DNA of 9,180 bases from Phycisphaerales bacterium. GTDB lineage: Bacteria; Planctomycetota; Phycisphaerae; Phycisphaerales; UBA1924. The DNA is taken from contig JAESSR010000177.1 in the NCBI GenBank assembly GCA_016764015.1, positions 1-9,180 on the forward strand, read 5' to 3'. The position numbers were made by a program, and so were the translations under genes. The notes beneath the pieces were generated by a model. That model was not told the DNA's origin and did not search any database. It saw only the letters and a list, made by a program, of their open reading frames with translations. Shown here in pieces: positions 1-7,700 of this stretch (positions are counted from its first letter, which is position 1; the number at the start of each line of letters is the position of its first letter).

Positions 1-1289
1 ATGATTGACATTGGTGTTGCAAGCCCAAGTGCACACGGGCAAGCAATGATGAGCACTGATATCGAAGCAATTAGGGCGTACGCCATTGCAGGTGACGGCC
101 CGAAAACTGACCAGACTACAAACGAAACAACAGCAACGACAATGACCGCCGGCACGAACCAAGCGGCGACAGCATCGACAAGTTTCTGGATTGGTGCTCG
201 TGAGCGTTGGGCATCGGCGACCATCTGCACGATCTGAGCGAGCATGGTGTCGGCTCCAACACGCTCGACCTCCATGACAAACGAACCTGTCATATTTACG
301 GTGCCGCCGGTGACCTGCGTTCCTTGCTCCTTGACCACCGGCACCGGTTCGCCGGTGATCATGGATTCGTCGACGGTGCTCTTGCCTTCAATAACGACGC
401 CGTCAATTGGGACTTTATCGCCTGGACGGACTCGAACCCGATCACCCTCTTTGAGTTGTTCAACGGGAACCTCAGTGTCGGTTCCATCATCACCGATGAG
501 CATCGCCGTCGGCGGGGCAAGTTCGAGGAGTTCGCGGATGGCTGATCCGGTCTGTGATCTTGCCCGGAGTTCAAGGACCTGCCCGAGCAAGACAAGCATC
601 GTAATGAATGCCGCGGCTTCAAAATACACCGCAACAAATCCTGATTCATTTCGGAACGCCTCTGCAAATTGACTCGGAGCAAATGTAGCGACCACACTAA
701 AGACATAAGCTACACCGACACCCATCCCAACGAGTGTGAACATGTTCGGGCTTTTGTTCTTGACCGATTGCACAGCCCGCACGAAGAACGGCCAGGCACA
801 ATAGAAAATAACCGGGGTTGCGAGGATGAACTCGGCCCATCTCGCTACTGAATGGCCCATCAACTTGTCAACCGGTTGGCCGGGAAGTAGGTTTCCCATC
901 GCGATAAAGAGCAGCGGTATCGTGAACAACGCTGAGATAACAAACCGCTTGGTCATATCCTTGAGTTCTGTATCATCCTGCTCAACAGTGGCATCCATAG
1001 GCTCCAAAGCCATCCCACACTTGGGACAAGAACCGGGCCCGACCTGCTGAACCTCGGGGTGCATCGGACAGGTATAGACCGCATCCGCTGGCGTATCTCC
1101 GACGGGGCGGTCATTGATTGGAATAATGTAATGCTGCGGGTCACCCTTGAACTTGCTCGCACAAGAACCGCTACAAAAATGATACCGCTTGCTCTGGTAC
1201 TCGAAAGACTCGGAAGCGGAACTCGGATCAATCTTCATTCCACAAACGGGGTCTGTAGCGAGTTCTTGGTGTGCTCGATCATGTTTCAT
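1..1289 (-). CDS. copA: CopA-type P1B copper/silver-exporting ATPase, N-terminal part (gene runs off the left edge)
   Basis: This is an inner-membrane ATPase expected to pump Cu(I) or Ag(I) out of the cytoplasm. The visible 429 residues begin at the ATG at 1289, which has a GGAG ribosome site about 7 nt upstream. A YHS domain lies at about 13-55 (PVCGM at 14-18, FCSGSC at 38-43, DPQHYI at 50-55). A heavy-metal-binding domain follows at about 72-98 (YTCPMHPEV, then CPKCGM at 88-93). Membrane helices come next, then the actuator domain with the ITGEP loop at 311-315, and the metal-site helix [11 protein letters not shown] at 416-426, whose CPC motif marks P1B transporters of Cu(I)/Ag(I) type. 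The phosphorylation (DKTGT) and ATP-binding domains lie beyond the window. No CxxC-type HMA domain is present at the N-terminus; the YHS plus heavy-metal-binding pair takes its place. It is the last gene seen in the cluster, 20 nt after the phosphatase gene. The sequence clearly supports a P1B ATPase; exact metal is inferred. Confidence 0.93.
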   Translation of the reverse strand, partial: MKHDRAHQELATDPVCGMKIDPSSASESFEYQSKRYHFCSGSCASKFKGDPQHYIIPINDRPVGDTPADAVYTCPMHPEVQQVGPGSCPKCGMALEPMDATVEQDDTELKDMTKRFVISALFTIPLLFIAMGNLLPGQPVDKLMGHSVARWAEFILATPVIFYCAWPFFVRAVQSVKNKSPNMFTLVGMGVGVAYVFSVVATFAPSQFAEAFRNESGFVAVYFEAAAFITMLVLLGQVLELRARSQTGSAIRELLELAPPTAMLIGDDGTDTEVPVEQLKEGDRVRVRPGDKVPIDGVVIEGKSTVDESMITGEPVPVVKEQGTQVTGGTVNMTGSFVMEVERVGADTMLAQIVQMVADAQRSRAPIQKLVDAVAAWFVPAVIVVAVVSFVVWSVFGPSPAMAYALIASISVLIIACPCALGLATPMSI

Positions 1290-1309
1290 TTAGAAGCTCC
1301 AACTAGATT

Positions 1310-2806
1310 TCAAAGTGATTCTTGTGATTGCTGGACTGAACTCACGCCTGACATATTTTCGTCAACACCTTTGTTTGGAAGCACTGTCAAAACAAGTACC
1401 GTCATGTCATCGAGTGCAGGCGAGTCTCCACGGTGATCTACGGCCTTATTGATAACTTCCTTGGCTACTACACCCGCTTTGATGCTCGAAGGATTCTTGA
1501 CAATGGATGTGATTGCGCCTCTGCCAAGAATGACTTGGTCAGCATTGAATGTCTCGCCAATGCCATCTGAGAGAAGGACAACGAGATCGTTTGGATAAAG
1601 CGTGAACTCAATATCCTCGAACTCGGCTTGGTTGTCTACACCGAGAATAGTGCCCGATGAGTTCAGGTCCTGGAACGATCCGTTTGAGTGGCGAAGGTAT
1701 CCCAGTTCATGCCCTGCGCTGGCATACACCATCCGCGTTCCATCCCTCGAAATGCGCATTAAAACCATGGAAGCAAAGTCTTCCGGGAGGCTGGTTTTAC
1801 AAAACCGTTGATTGATCCACCCGAGCATGGCAGACGGAGAAGGATCATTCAAATCAACCGTGAGCAGTAGCGCTTTGAGCACCGCCGAGCCCATCGCTGC
1901 ATGAATGCCGTGCCCAACAACATCAGCAACGCACAGCAGCGTATCGCCGTTGGGGCATTCCAATACATCCACAAAGTCGCCGGCGATCTCATCCGCTGGA
2001 TGAAACTCGATAGCGATCTCGATTCTGTCTTTCCGAATCTGTGTTGGAAGAAGATAAGACTGCAAACGCCGGGCGCGATCAATCTGGGCGTCTCGATCCC
2101 TGTTGCGCCGAGCAAGCTCCTGGCTCATCAATGATACCTCGTCGGCCAACTGCGTAAGCTCAAAGTTTGTATGCACGCCGACGGTCGTACCGAGTTTGCC
2201 CCGCCCCACTTCACGCACCGCATGAACCGTTCGTTCAAGCGGCCGAGTGACCAGCCGGATAAGAAGTAAGTTCAGTATCAAAGCACCGAAAATGGTCACA
2301 CCCGCCAATACCCCAAGCCCTGCAAGCGATTCTCGGCGAACCTTGGTGATCAATGGCTCTCGCCGTTCACCAACACGAACAAGAACCCCATCAGTATTCG
2401 AAGACCCACTTACAAGCTCAGACCAAGGCGAGGAATGATCATGAAGATGCTCTGTTGCTTCGGAAACAAACTTCTTGCCATCGACAACCACTTCAATAGT
2501 GTGACCGGGTGAATCACCAGCATTCATCGTTGCACAGATTGTGTTGATGTGCCGTTGGACAGCATCGCTTCCAACCTTGTTCAACTCTTGTATCGCGGCC
2601 TGAATCGTCCTTGCTTCGTCACCCAACGAAATAATTTTCTCATAGAGTTGCGATTGAACACTCCGTTGAAAATCAATATAGAGATACCCTGGCAACAGAA
2701 TCGTCACAAATAAGTTGACCGTGACGAGCAACTGCGTGCGCAGATGTGCCCGTTGAAAACACAGCCAAACTCTTTGTGCAACCCTCTGAACCATTCGTAT
2801 CTTCAC
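1310..2806 (-). CDS. Membrane-anchored HAMP-SpoIIE/RsbU-type PP2C serine phosphatase
   Basis: A sensor phosphatase of 498 residues. It has a membrane helix at about 24-44, an extracytoplasmic segment at about 45-158, a second helix at about 160-184, a HAMP linker at about 184-236, a short coiled segment, and a SpoIIE-type PP2C domain at about 255-477. The metal-binding acidic positions of the family are present: AGDFVD at 275-280 (D277), ADVVGHG at 294-300 (D295), SDG at 413-415 (D414) and DDMT at 466-469. It is therefore probably catalytically active. Relatives such as RsbU dephosphorylate a phospho-Ser/Thr anti-sigma antagonist; no STAS protein or RsbW-type kinase is visible here. The extracytoplasmic part has a His cluster, HLHDH at 120-124, that could bind metal (inference). 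The start used is the GTG at 2806; the ATG at 2794 (residue 5) is an alternative. Its place between copper-handling genes suggests signalling of envelope metal stress. Confidence 0.9.
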   Translation of the reverse strand: MKIRMVQRVAQRVWLCFQRAHLRTQLLVTVNLFVTILLPGYLYIDFQRSVQSQLYEKIISLGDEARTIQAAIQELNKVGSDAVQRHINTICATMNAGDSPGHTIEVVVDGKKFVSEATEHLHDHSSPWSELVSGSSNTDGVLVRVGERREPLITKVRRESLAGLGVLAGVTIFGALILNLLLIRLVTRPLERTVHAVREVGRGKLGTTVGVHTNFELTQLADEVSLMSQELARRNRDRDAQIDRARRLQSYLLPTQIRKDRIEIAIEFHPADEIAGDFVDVLECPNGDTLLCVADVVGHGIHAAMGSAVLKALLLTVDLNDPSPSAMLGWINQRFCKTSLPEDFASMVLMRISRDGTRMVYASAGHELGYLRHSNGSFQDLNSSGTILGVDNQAEFEDIEFTLYPNDLVVLLSDGIGETFNADQVILGRGAITSIVKNPSSIKAGVVAKEVINKAVDHRGDSPALDDMTVLVLTVLPNKGVDENMSGVSSVQQSQESL

Positions 2807-2842
2807 TTTCTTGAAAACAAATGCAATAGATGAATCTCCCTA
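2795..2842 (-). promoter_or_regulatory. Ambiguous translation start region of the phosphatase gene
   Basis: The 33-nt gap after the DUF2231-protein stop has no ideal ribosome site for the GTG start at 2806. AAGAAAGTGA at 2812-2803 matches 8 of 10 bases of AAGGAGGTGA and ends 8 nt before the ATG at 2794, so that ATG may be the true start. A better purine run, AGGGAGA, overlaps the TAG stop at 2842-2840 but is correctly spaced only for an ATT codon at 2827, which would be a very rare initiator. The preceding TAG and the phosphatase are in the same frame with no other stop between them. Confidence 0.4.
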
Positions 2843-3730
2843 CCACGCATAATGATTGATGCCATAAATCAATGCACCTCCAAAGAAGCCCGTCGCCCCG
2901 ACCATACCAGCAGCTGCAAACAGCGATACCCGATACGACAATCTCGCCGAAGGCTTGGCCTCGGGTTTACTCGCACGGATCAGCAAAGCAATGCTGAGCA
3001 GCGTGAGGATGGCCGTGCTGGTCCCAAGCCAGCGGTGAACCGTTTGTATCCATTCGTCGTCAACAAACGCAAACCCGCCGTTGAACCATCCAAGCGTCAC
3101 GGCACCCATCGCGCCGAATCCAGCCAGAACGAGACAAAATGTACCCGCATTTCGGAATAGGTCACGCTTGGTCATGATGAACAACCCCTCGGCCAACGCA
3201 GCCCCGATCAGCATACCGATCGGAAGGTGCGTGGCCGGTGGATGGAACTTTCCAATCCAAGCAATCAGTTTGGAAATCCACGACTCACCCTTGTCGTGAT
3301 CGATCGCATGATCGTGGTCTTCGCCCTCGTCATTTTCATGCGACTCCTCACTGGCAGATTCATCACCATGATCATGACCATCATCGTGTGATGGTTCCGC
3401 TTGGGATACAAGTGATACAGCCTGAGGCATCGGGAGTTCGCCAAGATACGCCTCGGGATCTTCATCGAATCGTGTTCTGCATTTTCGGCAGCAGAATCCG
3501 ATGGTTTGCCCCTCGTATTCAATAGTAAACGCCGGATCGACTTCTTCATCGGCCGTGACGGGACACATTGAGTTGATTGGTGAATCATCTCCTGATATAT
3601 GAGTCGTTGACTGAGCGTCGTGCTCATGCCCGTCATCATGATCGTCTTGAGCAACCGCATTTGTTGCCATGAGTAGAACGGTGAGCGTACCGATCGCGCC
3701 AATTTGTTTGAGGATCTTCAAGCTATTCAT
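2840..3730 (-). CDS. YHS-like domain plus DUF2231-type membrane protein, secreted N-terminus
   Basis: A 296-residue protein with a Sec-type signal peptide (hydrophobic 11-25, likely cleavage after AVA at 25-27). A short His/Asp-rich stretch follows (31-37), then a YHS-like domain at about 51-97 with Cys at 56, 80, 81 and 84 (GFCCRKC) and the closing DPEAYL at 91-96. A very acidic His-rich linker spans about 112-148. The C-terminal half looks like a DUF2231-type domain: FHPPATHLPIG at 162-172 followed by four helices at about 170-186, 195-215, 235-252 and 268-288. The histidines at 163, 168, 232 and 293 could be heme or metal ligands, which is inference. The start ATG has a strong AAAGGAG site. 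It probably holds metal at the outer face of the inner membrane beside the Cu exporters; its biochemical role is unknown. It ends with TAG. Confidence 0.85.
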   Translation of the reverse strand: MNSLKILKQIGAIGTLTVLLMATNAVAQDDHDDGHEHDAQSTTHISGDDSPINSMCPVTADEEVDPAFTIEYEGQTIGFCCRKCRTRFDEDPEAYLGELPMPQAVSLVSQAEPSHDDGHDHGDESASEESHENDEGEDHDHAIDHDKGESWISKLIAWIGKFHPPATHLPIGMLIGAALAEGLFIMTKRDLFRNAGTFCLVLAGFGAMGAVTLGWFNGGFAFVDDEWIQTVHRWLGTSTAILTLLSIALLIRASKPEAKPSARLSYRVSLFAAAGMVGATGFFGGALIYGINHYAW

Positions 3731-3737
3731 AAGACTT

Positions 3738-3744
3738 CTCCTTT
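3738..3744 (-). promoter_or_regulatory. Shine-Dalgarno site of the YHS-DUF2231 gene
   Basis: AAAGGAG lies 7 nt before the ATG at 3730, inside the 17-nt gap after the TAA of the upstream fragment. It fixes the start of the YHS-DUF2231 protein and shows that this gene can be translated whatever happens at the upstream TAG. Confidence 0.8.
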
Positions 3745-3747
3745 GTA

Positions 3748-4032
3748 TTAGCCGTCGTGGTGTCCGGGCTTGCCATGCCCTTCCTGGGAACCGTGATCAT
3801 CCATTTCTTTGTGCTCCATTCCTTTGCCGTCATGCATCGCCATCCAAGCTGCATCGATCTTCCCGATCGTCGGCATCGGGTTTGCTTCGAACTTCGGTAC
3901 ACACATGTTGCAGCAAAGCTTCACGAGACGACCGGCGTAGACGACATTGATCGTCTCACCCATGTCCCCGAGCTCTTCTCCGGAAATCGGACAGGTTGTG
4001 AGTGGGTATCTCTCGCTCTGCTGAGCGATCAC
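3748..4032 (-). CDS. Downstream fragment of the tandem YHS-like protein: fourth repeat and His-rich tail
   Basis: This 94-residue reading frame is in the same frame as the upstream tandem-repeat gene and is separated from its TAG stop by 21 nt of open frame. It holds a complete fourth repeat: TTCPISGEELG at 12-22 and LCCNMC at 39-44, then FEANP. It ends in a Met/His-rich tail (about 66-94) that could bind Cu or Ag. The GTG at 4032 is only a nominal start. No ribosome site sits at proper distance; the nearest purine run (AGAAGG) is about 26 nt away, before the TAG. There is no signal peptide, so if made alone it would stay in the cytoplasm, an odd place for a protein of this type. Most likely it is the C-terminal third of a roughly 332-residue secreted protein, now cut off by a nonsense codon or reached by readthrough. 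All repeat cysteines are intact and no second disruption is seen. Confidence 0.6.
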   Translation of the reverse strand: MIAQQSERYPLTTCPISGEELGDMGETINVVYAGRLVKLCCNMCVPKFEANPMPTIGKIDAAWMAMHDGKGMEHKEMDDHGSQEGHGKPGHHDG

Positions 4033-4620
4033 GGCAGCGTCAAGCTTGGCGATCTAGCCTTCTGGATCTGCCTTAAAATCACCCCTGCACATCTTGCAGC
4101 AGAATCGGATCAGCCGATTGTTGTACACATAGTCGACAGGCTCGCCCATTTCTTCATCGCCGAGCGAATCGCCCGAAACAATGCATGTGGTTGTTGGGTA
4201 GAACGGCAGTTGTGAATCAATGATCTGCTGATCGAGGGCAGCCAACGATGCATCGAGATTTTTCTCGAACTTTGGTACGCACATCATGCAGCAGAACTTA
4301 ACCTCGCGACCGTTGTATACCTTCACGATGGGGTCACCCATGCTGCCGAGTTCTCCGCCTGAGATCGGGCAGGTATTGAGGATATAAGGCACGGTTGCCC
4401 CATCATCGTCGTGAGCATCCATCCCTGCATGGTCATCATGCATGGAAGGATCAGGATTCATCATGGACATGGCCACGAACTCGTCTTTCTTTGCTTCGTC
4501 CCATTTGTCGAATCTACCAATGCATCCAGGGCAGCAGAAGCCGATGGTGTTTCCTTTGTAAACAGATCGGCCGCCATCATCTTCAACAGCCTCCTCCCCC
4601 ACCGGGCACAACGCATTGAT
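3832..4620 (-). repeat. Four tandem YHS-like C...CCxxC repeats in one reading frame
   Basis: Counting from the ATG at 4746 and reading through the TAG (residue 231), four related units are seen. Unit A is at about 43-92 (C47, CC at 71-72, C75). Unit B is at 120-178 (C126, C152, C153, C156). Unit C is at 182-243 (C188, C216, C217, C220). Unit D is at 246-305 (C252, C278, C279, C282). Units B-D are most alike, sharing TC-x-[IV]-SG-x-x-LG, a central VY-x-[GN]-R and then [FL]CC-x-MC. The spacing from the Phe after CCxxC to the first Cys of the next unit is 28 residues both from B to C and from C to D. This matched spacing shows that the TAG interrupts what was built as one protein. Confidence 0.8.
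4054..4056 (-). other. In-frame amber codon splitting the tandem YHS-like gene
   Basis: The TAG follows FKADPEG and precedes IAKLD in the same frame. The site lies 7 residues after the domain's conserved Phe. The same position is Tyr in the DUF2231 protein (FDEDPEAYL) and in CopA (FKGDPQHYI), Ser in repeat B and Thr in repeat D. A single base change from TAC or TAT (Tyr), or from TCG (Ser, the codon used in repeat B), would give TAG. A real nonsense mutation, a sequencing error and readthrough cannot be told apart from this window. Confidence 0.85.
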
Positions 4621-4746
4621 TGGTTTGGCATCACCCGCCTGGGTATGCGATTCATCAGCGCCGTGCCCGTGGCCTGGACCGGCTATCGCCGGGGTTGAAA
4701 GAATTGCGCAGCATGCGCACACAGCAGTAAATGAGATACGGTTCAT
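4054..4746 (-). CDS. Secreted tandem YHS-like Cys/His-rich metal-binding protein (ends at in-frame TAG)
   Basis: A 230-residue protein with a Sec-type signal peptide (hydrophobic segment about 6-20, likely cleavage after AIA at 20-22), so it should act in the periplasm. The mature N-terminus is Gly/His-rich (GPGHGHG at 23-29). Three YHS-like units follow at about 43-92, 120-178 and 182-230, each with one leading Cys and a CCxxC cluster (C47/71/72/75, C126/152/153/156, C188/216/217/220). The first and second units are joined by a Met/His/Asp-rich linker at about 92-119. The Cys, Met and His content and position right after cusA suggest a soft-metal chaperone or store; no enzyme motif is seen. 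It ends at a TAG beyond which the frame stays open for a fourth repeat, so the annotated end is probably a truncation. A strong AAAGGAG ribosome site precedes the ATG at 4746. Confidence 0.8.
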   Translation of the reverse strand: MNRISFTAVCACCAILSTPAIAGPGHGHGADESHTQAGDAKPINALCPVGEEAVEDDGGRSVYKGNTIGFCCPGCIGRFDKWDEAKKDEFVAMSMMNPDPSMHDDHAGMDAHDDDGATVPYILNTCPISGGELGSMGDPIVKVYNGREVKFCCMMCVPKFEKNLDASLAALDQQIIDSQLPFYPTTTCIVSGDSLGDEEMGEPVDYVYNNRLIRFCCKMCRGDFKADPEG

Positions 4747-4753
4747 AAAATGA

Positions 4754-4760
4754 CTCCTTT
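4754..4760 (-). promoter_or_regulatory. Shine-Dalgarno site of the tandem YHS-like gene, overlapping the cusA stop
   Basis: AAAGGAG shares its first two bases with the TAA stop of cusA (4761-4759) and lies 7 nt before the ATG at 4746. A ribosome ending cusA would stop on top of this site, so translation of the two genes is probably coupled. Confidence 0.8.
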
Positions 4761-7700
4761 AGTCATGGGTTCTTTTGCTGGACATCTGTGAAATACGGAG
4801 TTTCCATTCCTGCAGCCAACTGTACAGGATAGGAACGACAAACCAAGTGAGTGATGCGACGGCCATGCCACCAAAGGTCGGAATCGCCATCGGGATCATG
4901 ATATCTGACCCGCGCCCTGTGCTCGTAAGCACAGGCAAGAGCGCAAGGATAGTAGTCGCTGAGGTCATGACCGCTGCGCGAACGCGCATCCGACCGCCTC
5001 GGACTACCGAGTATCGAATTTTTTCTATCGTGTCGGGCTTCTCTTCTCGCATGGATTGCTCGATGCGTACCGCCATAATCACGCCATCGTCGGTCGCAAT
5101 TCCAAACAACGCAAGGAAACCAACCCAGACCGCAACACTCAAGTTATATTGGCGGATCCGGAAGAGTTCACGGAGATTTGTGCCGAATAAATCAATATTC
5201 ATGAACCACGGTTGTGCATACAGCCAGAGCATCATGAATCCACCGCCCCAGGCAACGAAGACCCCTGAGAAAACCATCATCGTGATACTGACCTTCTTGA
5301 ACTGAAAGTACAGCAGCAGAAAGATTGCAACCAACGAAAGCGGGAGCACAATACTCATCCGTTTGGCGGCGCGGATCTGGTTCTTGTACGACCCCGCAAA
5401 GTCATAGCTGACACCCGCGGGCACAACAAGTTCACCCTCGTCAATCTTCGACTGGATATAGGCCTTCGCATCTTCTACAACAGTCACTTCGGCAATCCCC
5501 GGCTGTTTATCGAAAAGCACATACGCAACGAGGAATGTATCCTCGCTCTTAATCATCTGCGGCCCTCGCCGATAGCTCAAATCCGCGAGTTCGGCAAGCG
5601 GAACCTGTGTTCCATCAGGGGCGGGCACAAGAATATCCATCAGCGTCTCAGGCTGATCCCGAAGTTCTCTCTGATATCGAACCCGAACCGGGTATCGTTC
5701 ACGCCCCTCAACCGTCATCGTCAACGGCTTGCCACCGATCGCGACTTCTATGACTTCCTGCACATCGGCGATCTGAATACCGTACCGAGCGATCTTTTCT
5801 CGGTCGATCTCAATTTCCAGATACGGCTTGCCAACAACACGGTCAGCAAAGACCGCTGCCGGTTGGACTGACGGAACTTCTTTGAGGAGCCGTTCGAGAT
5901 CAAGCCCGAATGACTCGATGGATTCGAGCGTTGGGCCATACACCTTGATTCCCATCGGGGCACGGAATCCGGACTGGAGCATCACAATCCGAGTCTCAAT
6001 CGGCTGGAGTTTGGGGGCACTGGTGATTCCGGGTATCTGGGCGGCTATGACGATCTCATCCCAAATATCCTGTGGCGATTGAATCTCATCACGCCATTGC
6101 CGATACGGCTTACCATCAGGATCCTCAACGAGATCGCCTGTTTCTGTCCGCACATACTCGCCCTGTGAATCAACCTCAAACAGCACACGATGCCCATCTT
6201 CATCAGATATGTACTCATCGGAGTACTCGATAATGGTCTCGATCATTGAGATCGGAGCGGGATCGAGCGGGCTATCGACACGCCCGATTTTTCCAACTGA
6301 CATCTCGACCTCAGGCACACTGATAATGCGGAGATCAAGCTCCTTGAGAATATCAGTCGCTTCACCAATCGATGCGTGAGGCATCGCCGTCGGCATATAG
6401 AGGAATGATCCTTCATCAAGCGAGGGCATGAACTCCGAACCAAGCCCAGGAAGCGCGTGCGCGACCTTTACAACCCGTTCGTTGTGCCGAATACTATCGG
6501 GCAACCAACCCCAGACTTGATCAAATCCCATCCAAACAGTTGATCCAAAGAATACTATAAACAAAGCTGGCGAGAGCGCAATGACCTTGTGCTTAAGTGC
6601 CCAGCCGAGGACATGCGGGAAGAGGATTCGGATGATCCAGAACACGAGCAGCAACCCACCAATAATCGATGCGATAAACATCGCGTTGCCCAATATTCCC
6701 GGGCCTGGTCCGAGGGGTTCCCATGACCCCGCGAGAACAACAAGCACCACACCAACGACAACCAGATTCGCAGCCCAGAGCAGCCCGCGAGCAACAATCT
6801 TGGGCAATGCCGGCTCGATCAGGTAAAACGCGCCAAATGCTGCGATCAGTACCCCGCCAAGTGGTTGAACCCAGATGGCAATGCAAACTCCAAACACCGT
6901 GAGAATCGCCGAGGCGACAGTACGCACCGATTTGATCGGGATTCGGAATCCCATCAGCACCTGCGCCGCGGCGGGCAAAATCGTCAAAGCGATAATGATC
7001 GAAGCAATGAGTGCAAAGGTCTTGGTATACGCCAAGGGCTTGAACAACTTGCCCTCGGCGGCCTGCATCGTAAACACAGGCATAAACCCAACCACAGTCG
7101 TCGCTACTGCGGTAAGAACCGCACCACCAACTTCGGAAGCTGCCCGATGGACCACTTCTAGCCGAGATTCTTCTGGGTCCGCTTCATCAAGCCCCCTCAA
7201 AATATTCTCCGAGAGCACGATGCCCATATCAACAATGGTGCCAATGGCAATCGCAATCCCTGAGAGCGCAACAATATTAGCGTCGACCTTGAACACCTTC
7301 ATACCAATGAAAGTCCCCATCACCGTAATCGGGAGCATTGCCCCGATGAGAATACTGCTCCTCAGGTGCATCACCATCAGCACCACGACAATGATCGTCA
7401 CATAGACCTGCTGTTCGATCGCAGAGTTGAGCGTACCAAGGGTTTCTTTGATCAACCCTGAACGATCATAAAACGGAACGATGGTCACACGAGATTCTGT
7501 CCCATCCGACAGAATCTTCGAAGGAAGACCCGAAGCCGTCTGTGCGATCGCTTCCTTGACACGCTCGATGGTCGCCATTGGATTCTCGCCATACCGAACA
7601 ACCACAACCCCGCCCACCGCTTCGACCCCGGCCTTGGTCAGCACACCTCGCCGAAGCGCGGGGCCAAAGCCGACCTTGGCGATGTCACCAATAAGAATTG

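Noticed and set aside
359..706. Minus-strand open frame of 115 codons in the copA region
   Set aside because: It is out of frame with the P-type ATPase, which carries TGE, CPC, YHS and heavy-metal-binding motifs over the same bases.
3300..3400. Low-complexity CAT/ATG-rich stretch that looks like short DNA repeats
   Set aside because: It is explained by codons for the acidic His-rich linker; no regular unit length, so neither a CRISPR nor a regulatory repeat.
3265..3702. Minus-strand open frame of 145 codons within the YHS-DUF2231 gene
   Set aside because: It is an alternate-frame shadow; the His/Met/Arg runs come from the CAT/GAT-rich linker read in another frame.
3748..4032. The fourth-repeat fragment as an independent small cytoplasmic metallochaperone
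   Set aside because: The GTG start lacks a ribosome site, the frame is continuous with the upstream gene, and repeat spacing across the TAG is preserved, so a split gene fits better.
4775..5305. Plus-strand open frame of 176 codons antisense to the cusA 3' end
   Set aside because: It mirrors the conserved helices 9-12 of CusA and shows no recognisable domain or start signal.
6875..7405. Plus-strand open frame of 176 codons inside cusA
   Set aside because: It lies antisense to a strongly conserved RND segment (helices 2-6), has low-complexity Ser/Thr/Ala/Ile content, and has no ribosome site or family motif. It is a shadow of cusA codon bias.
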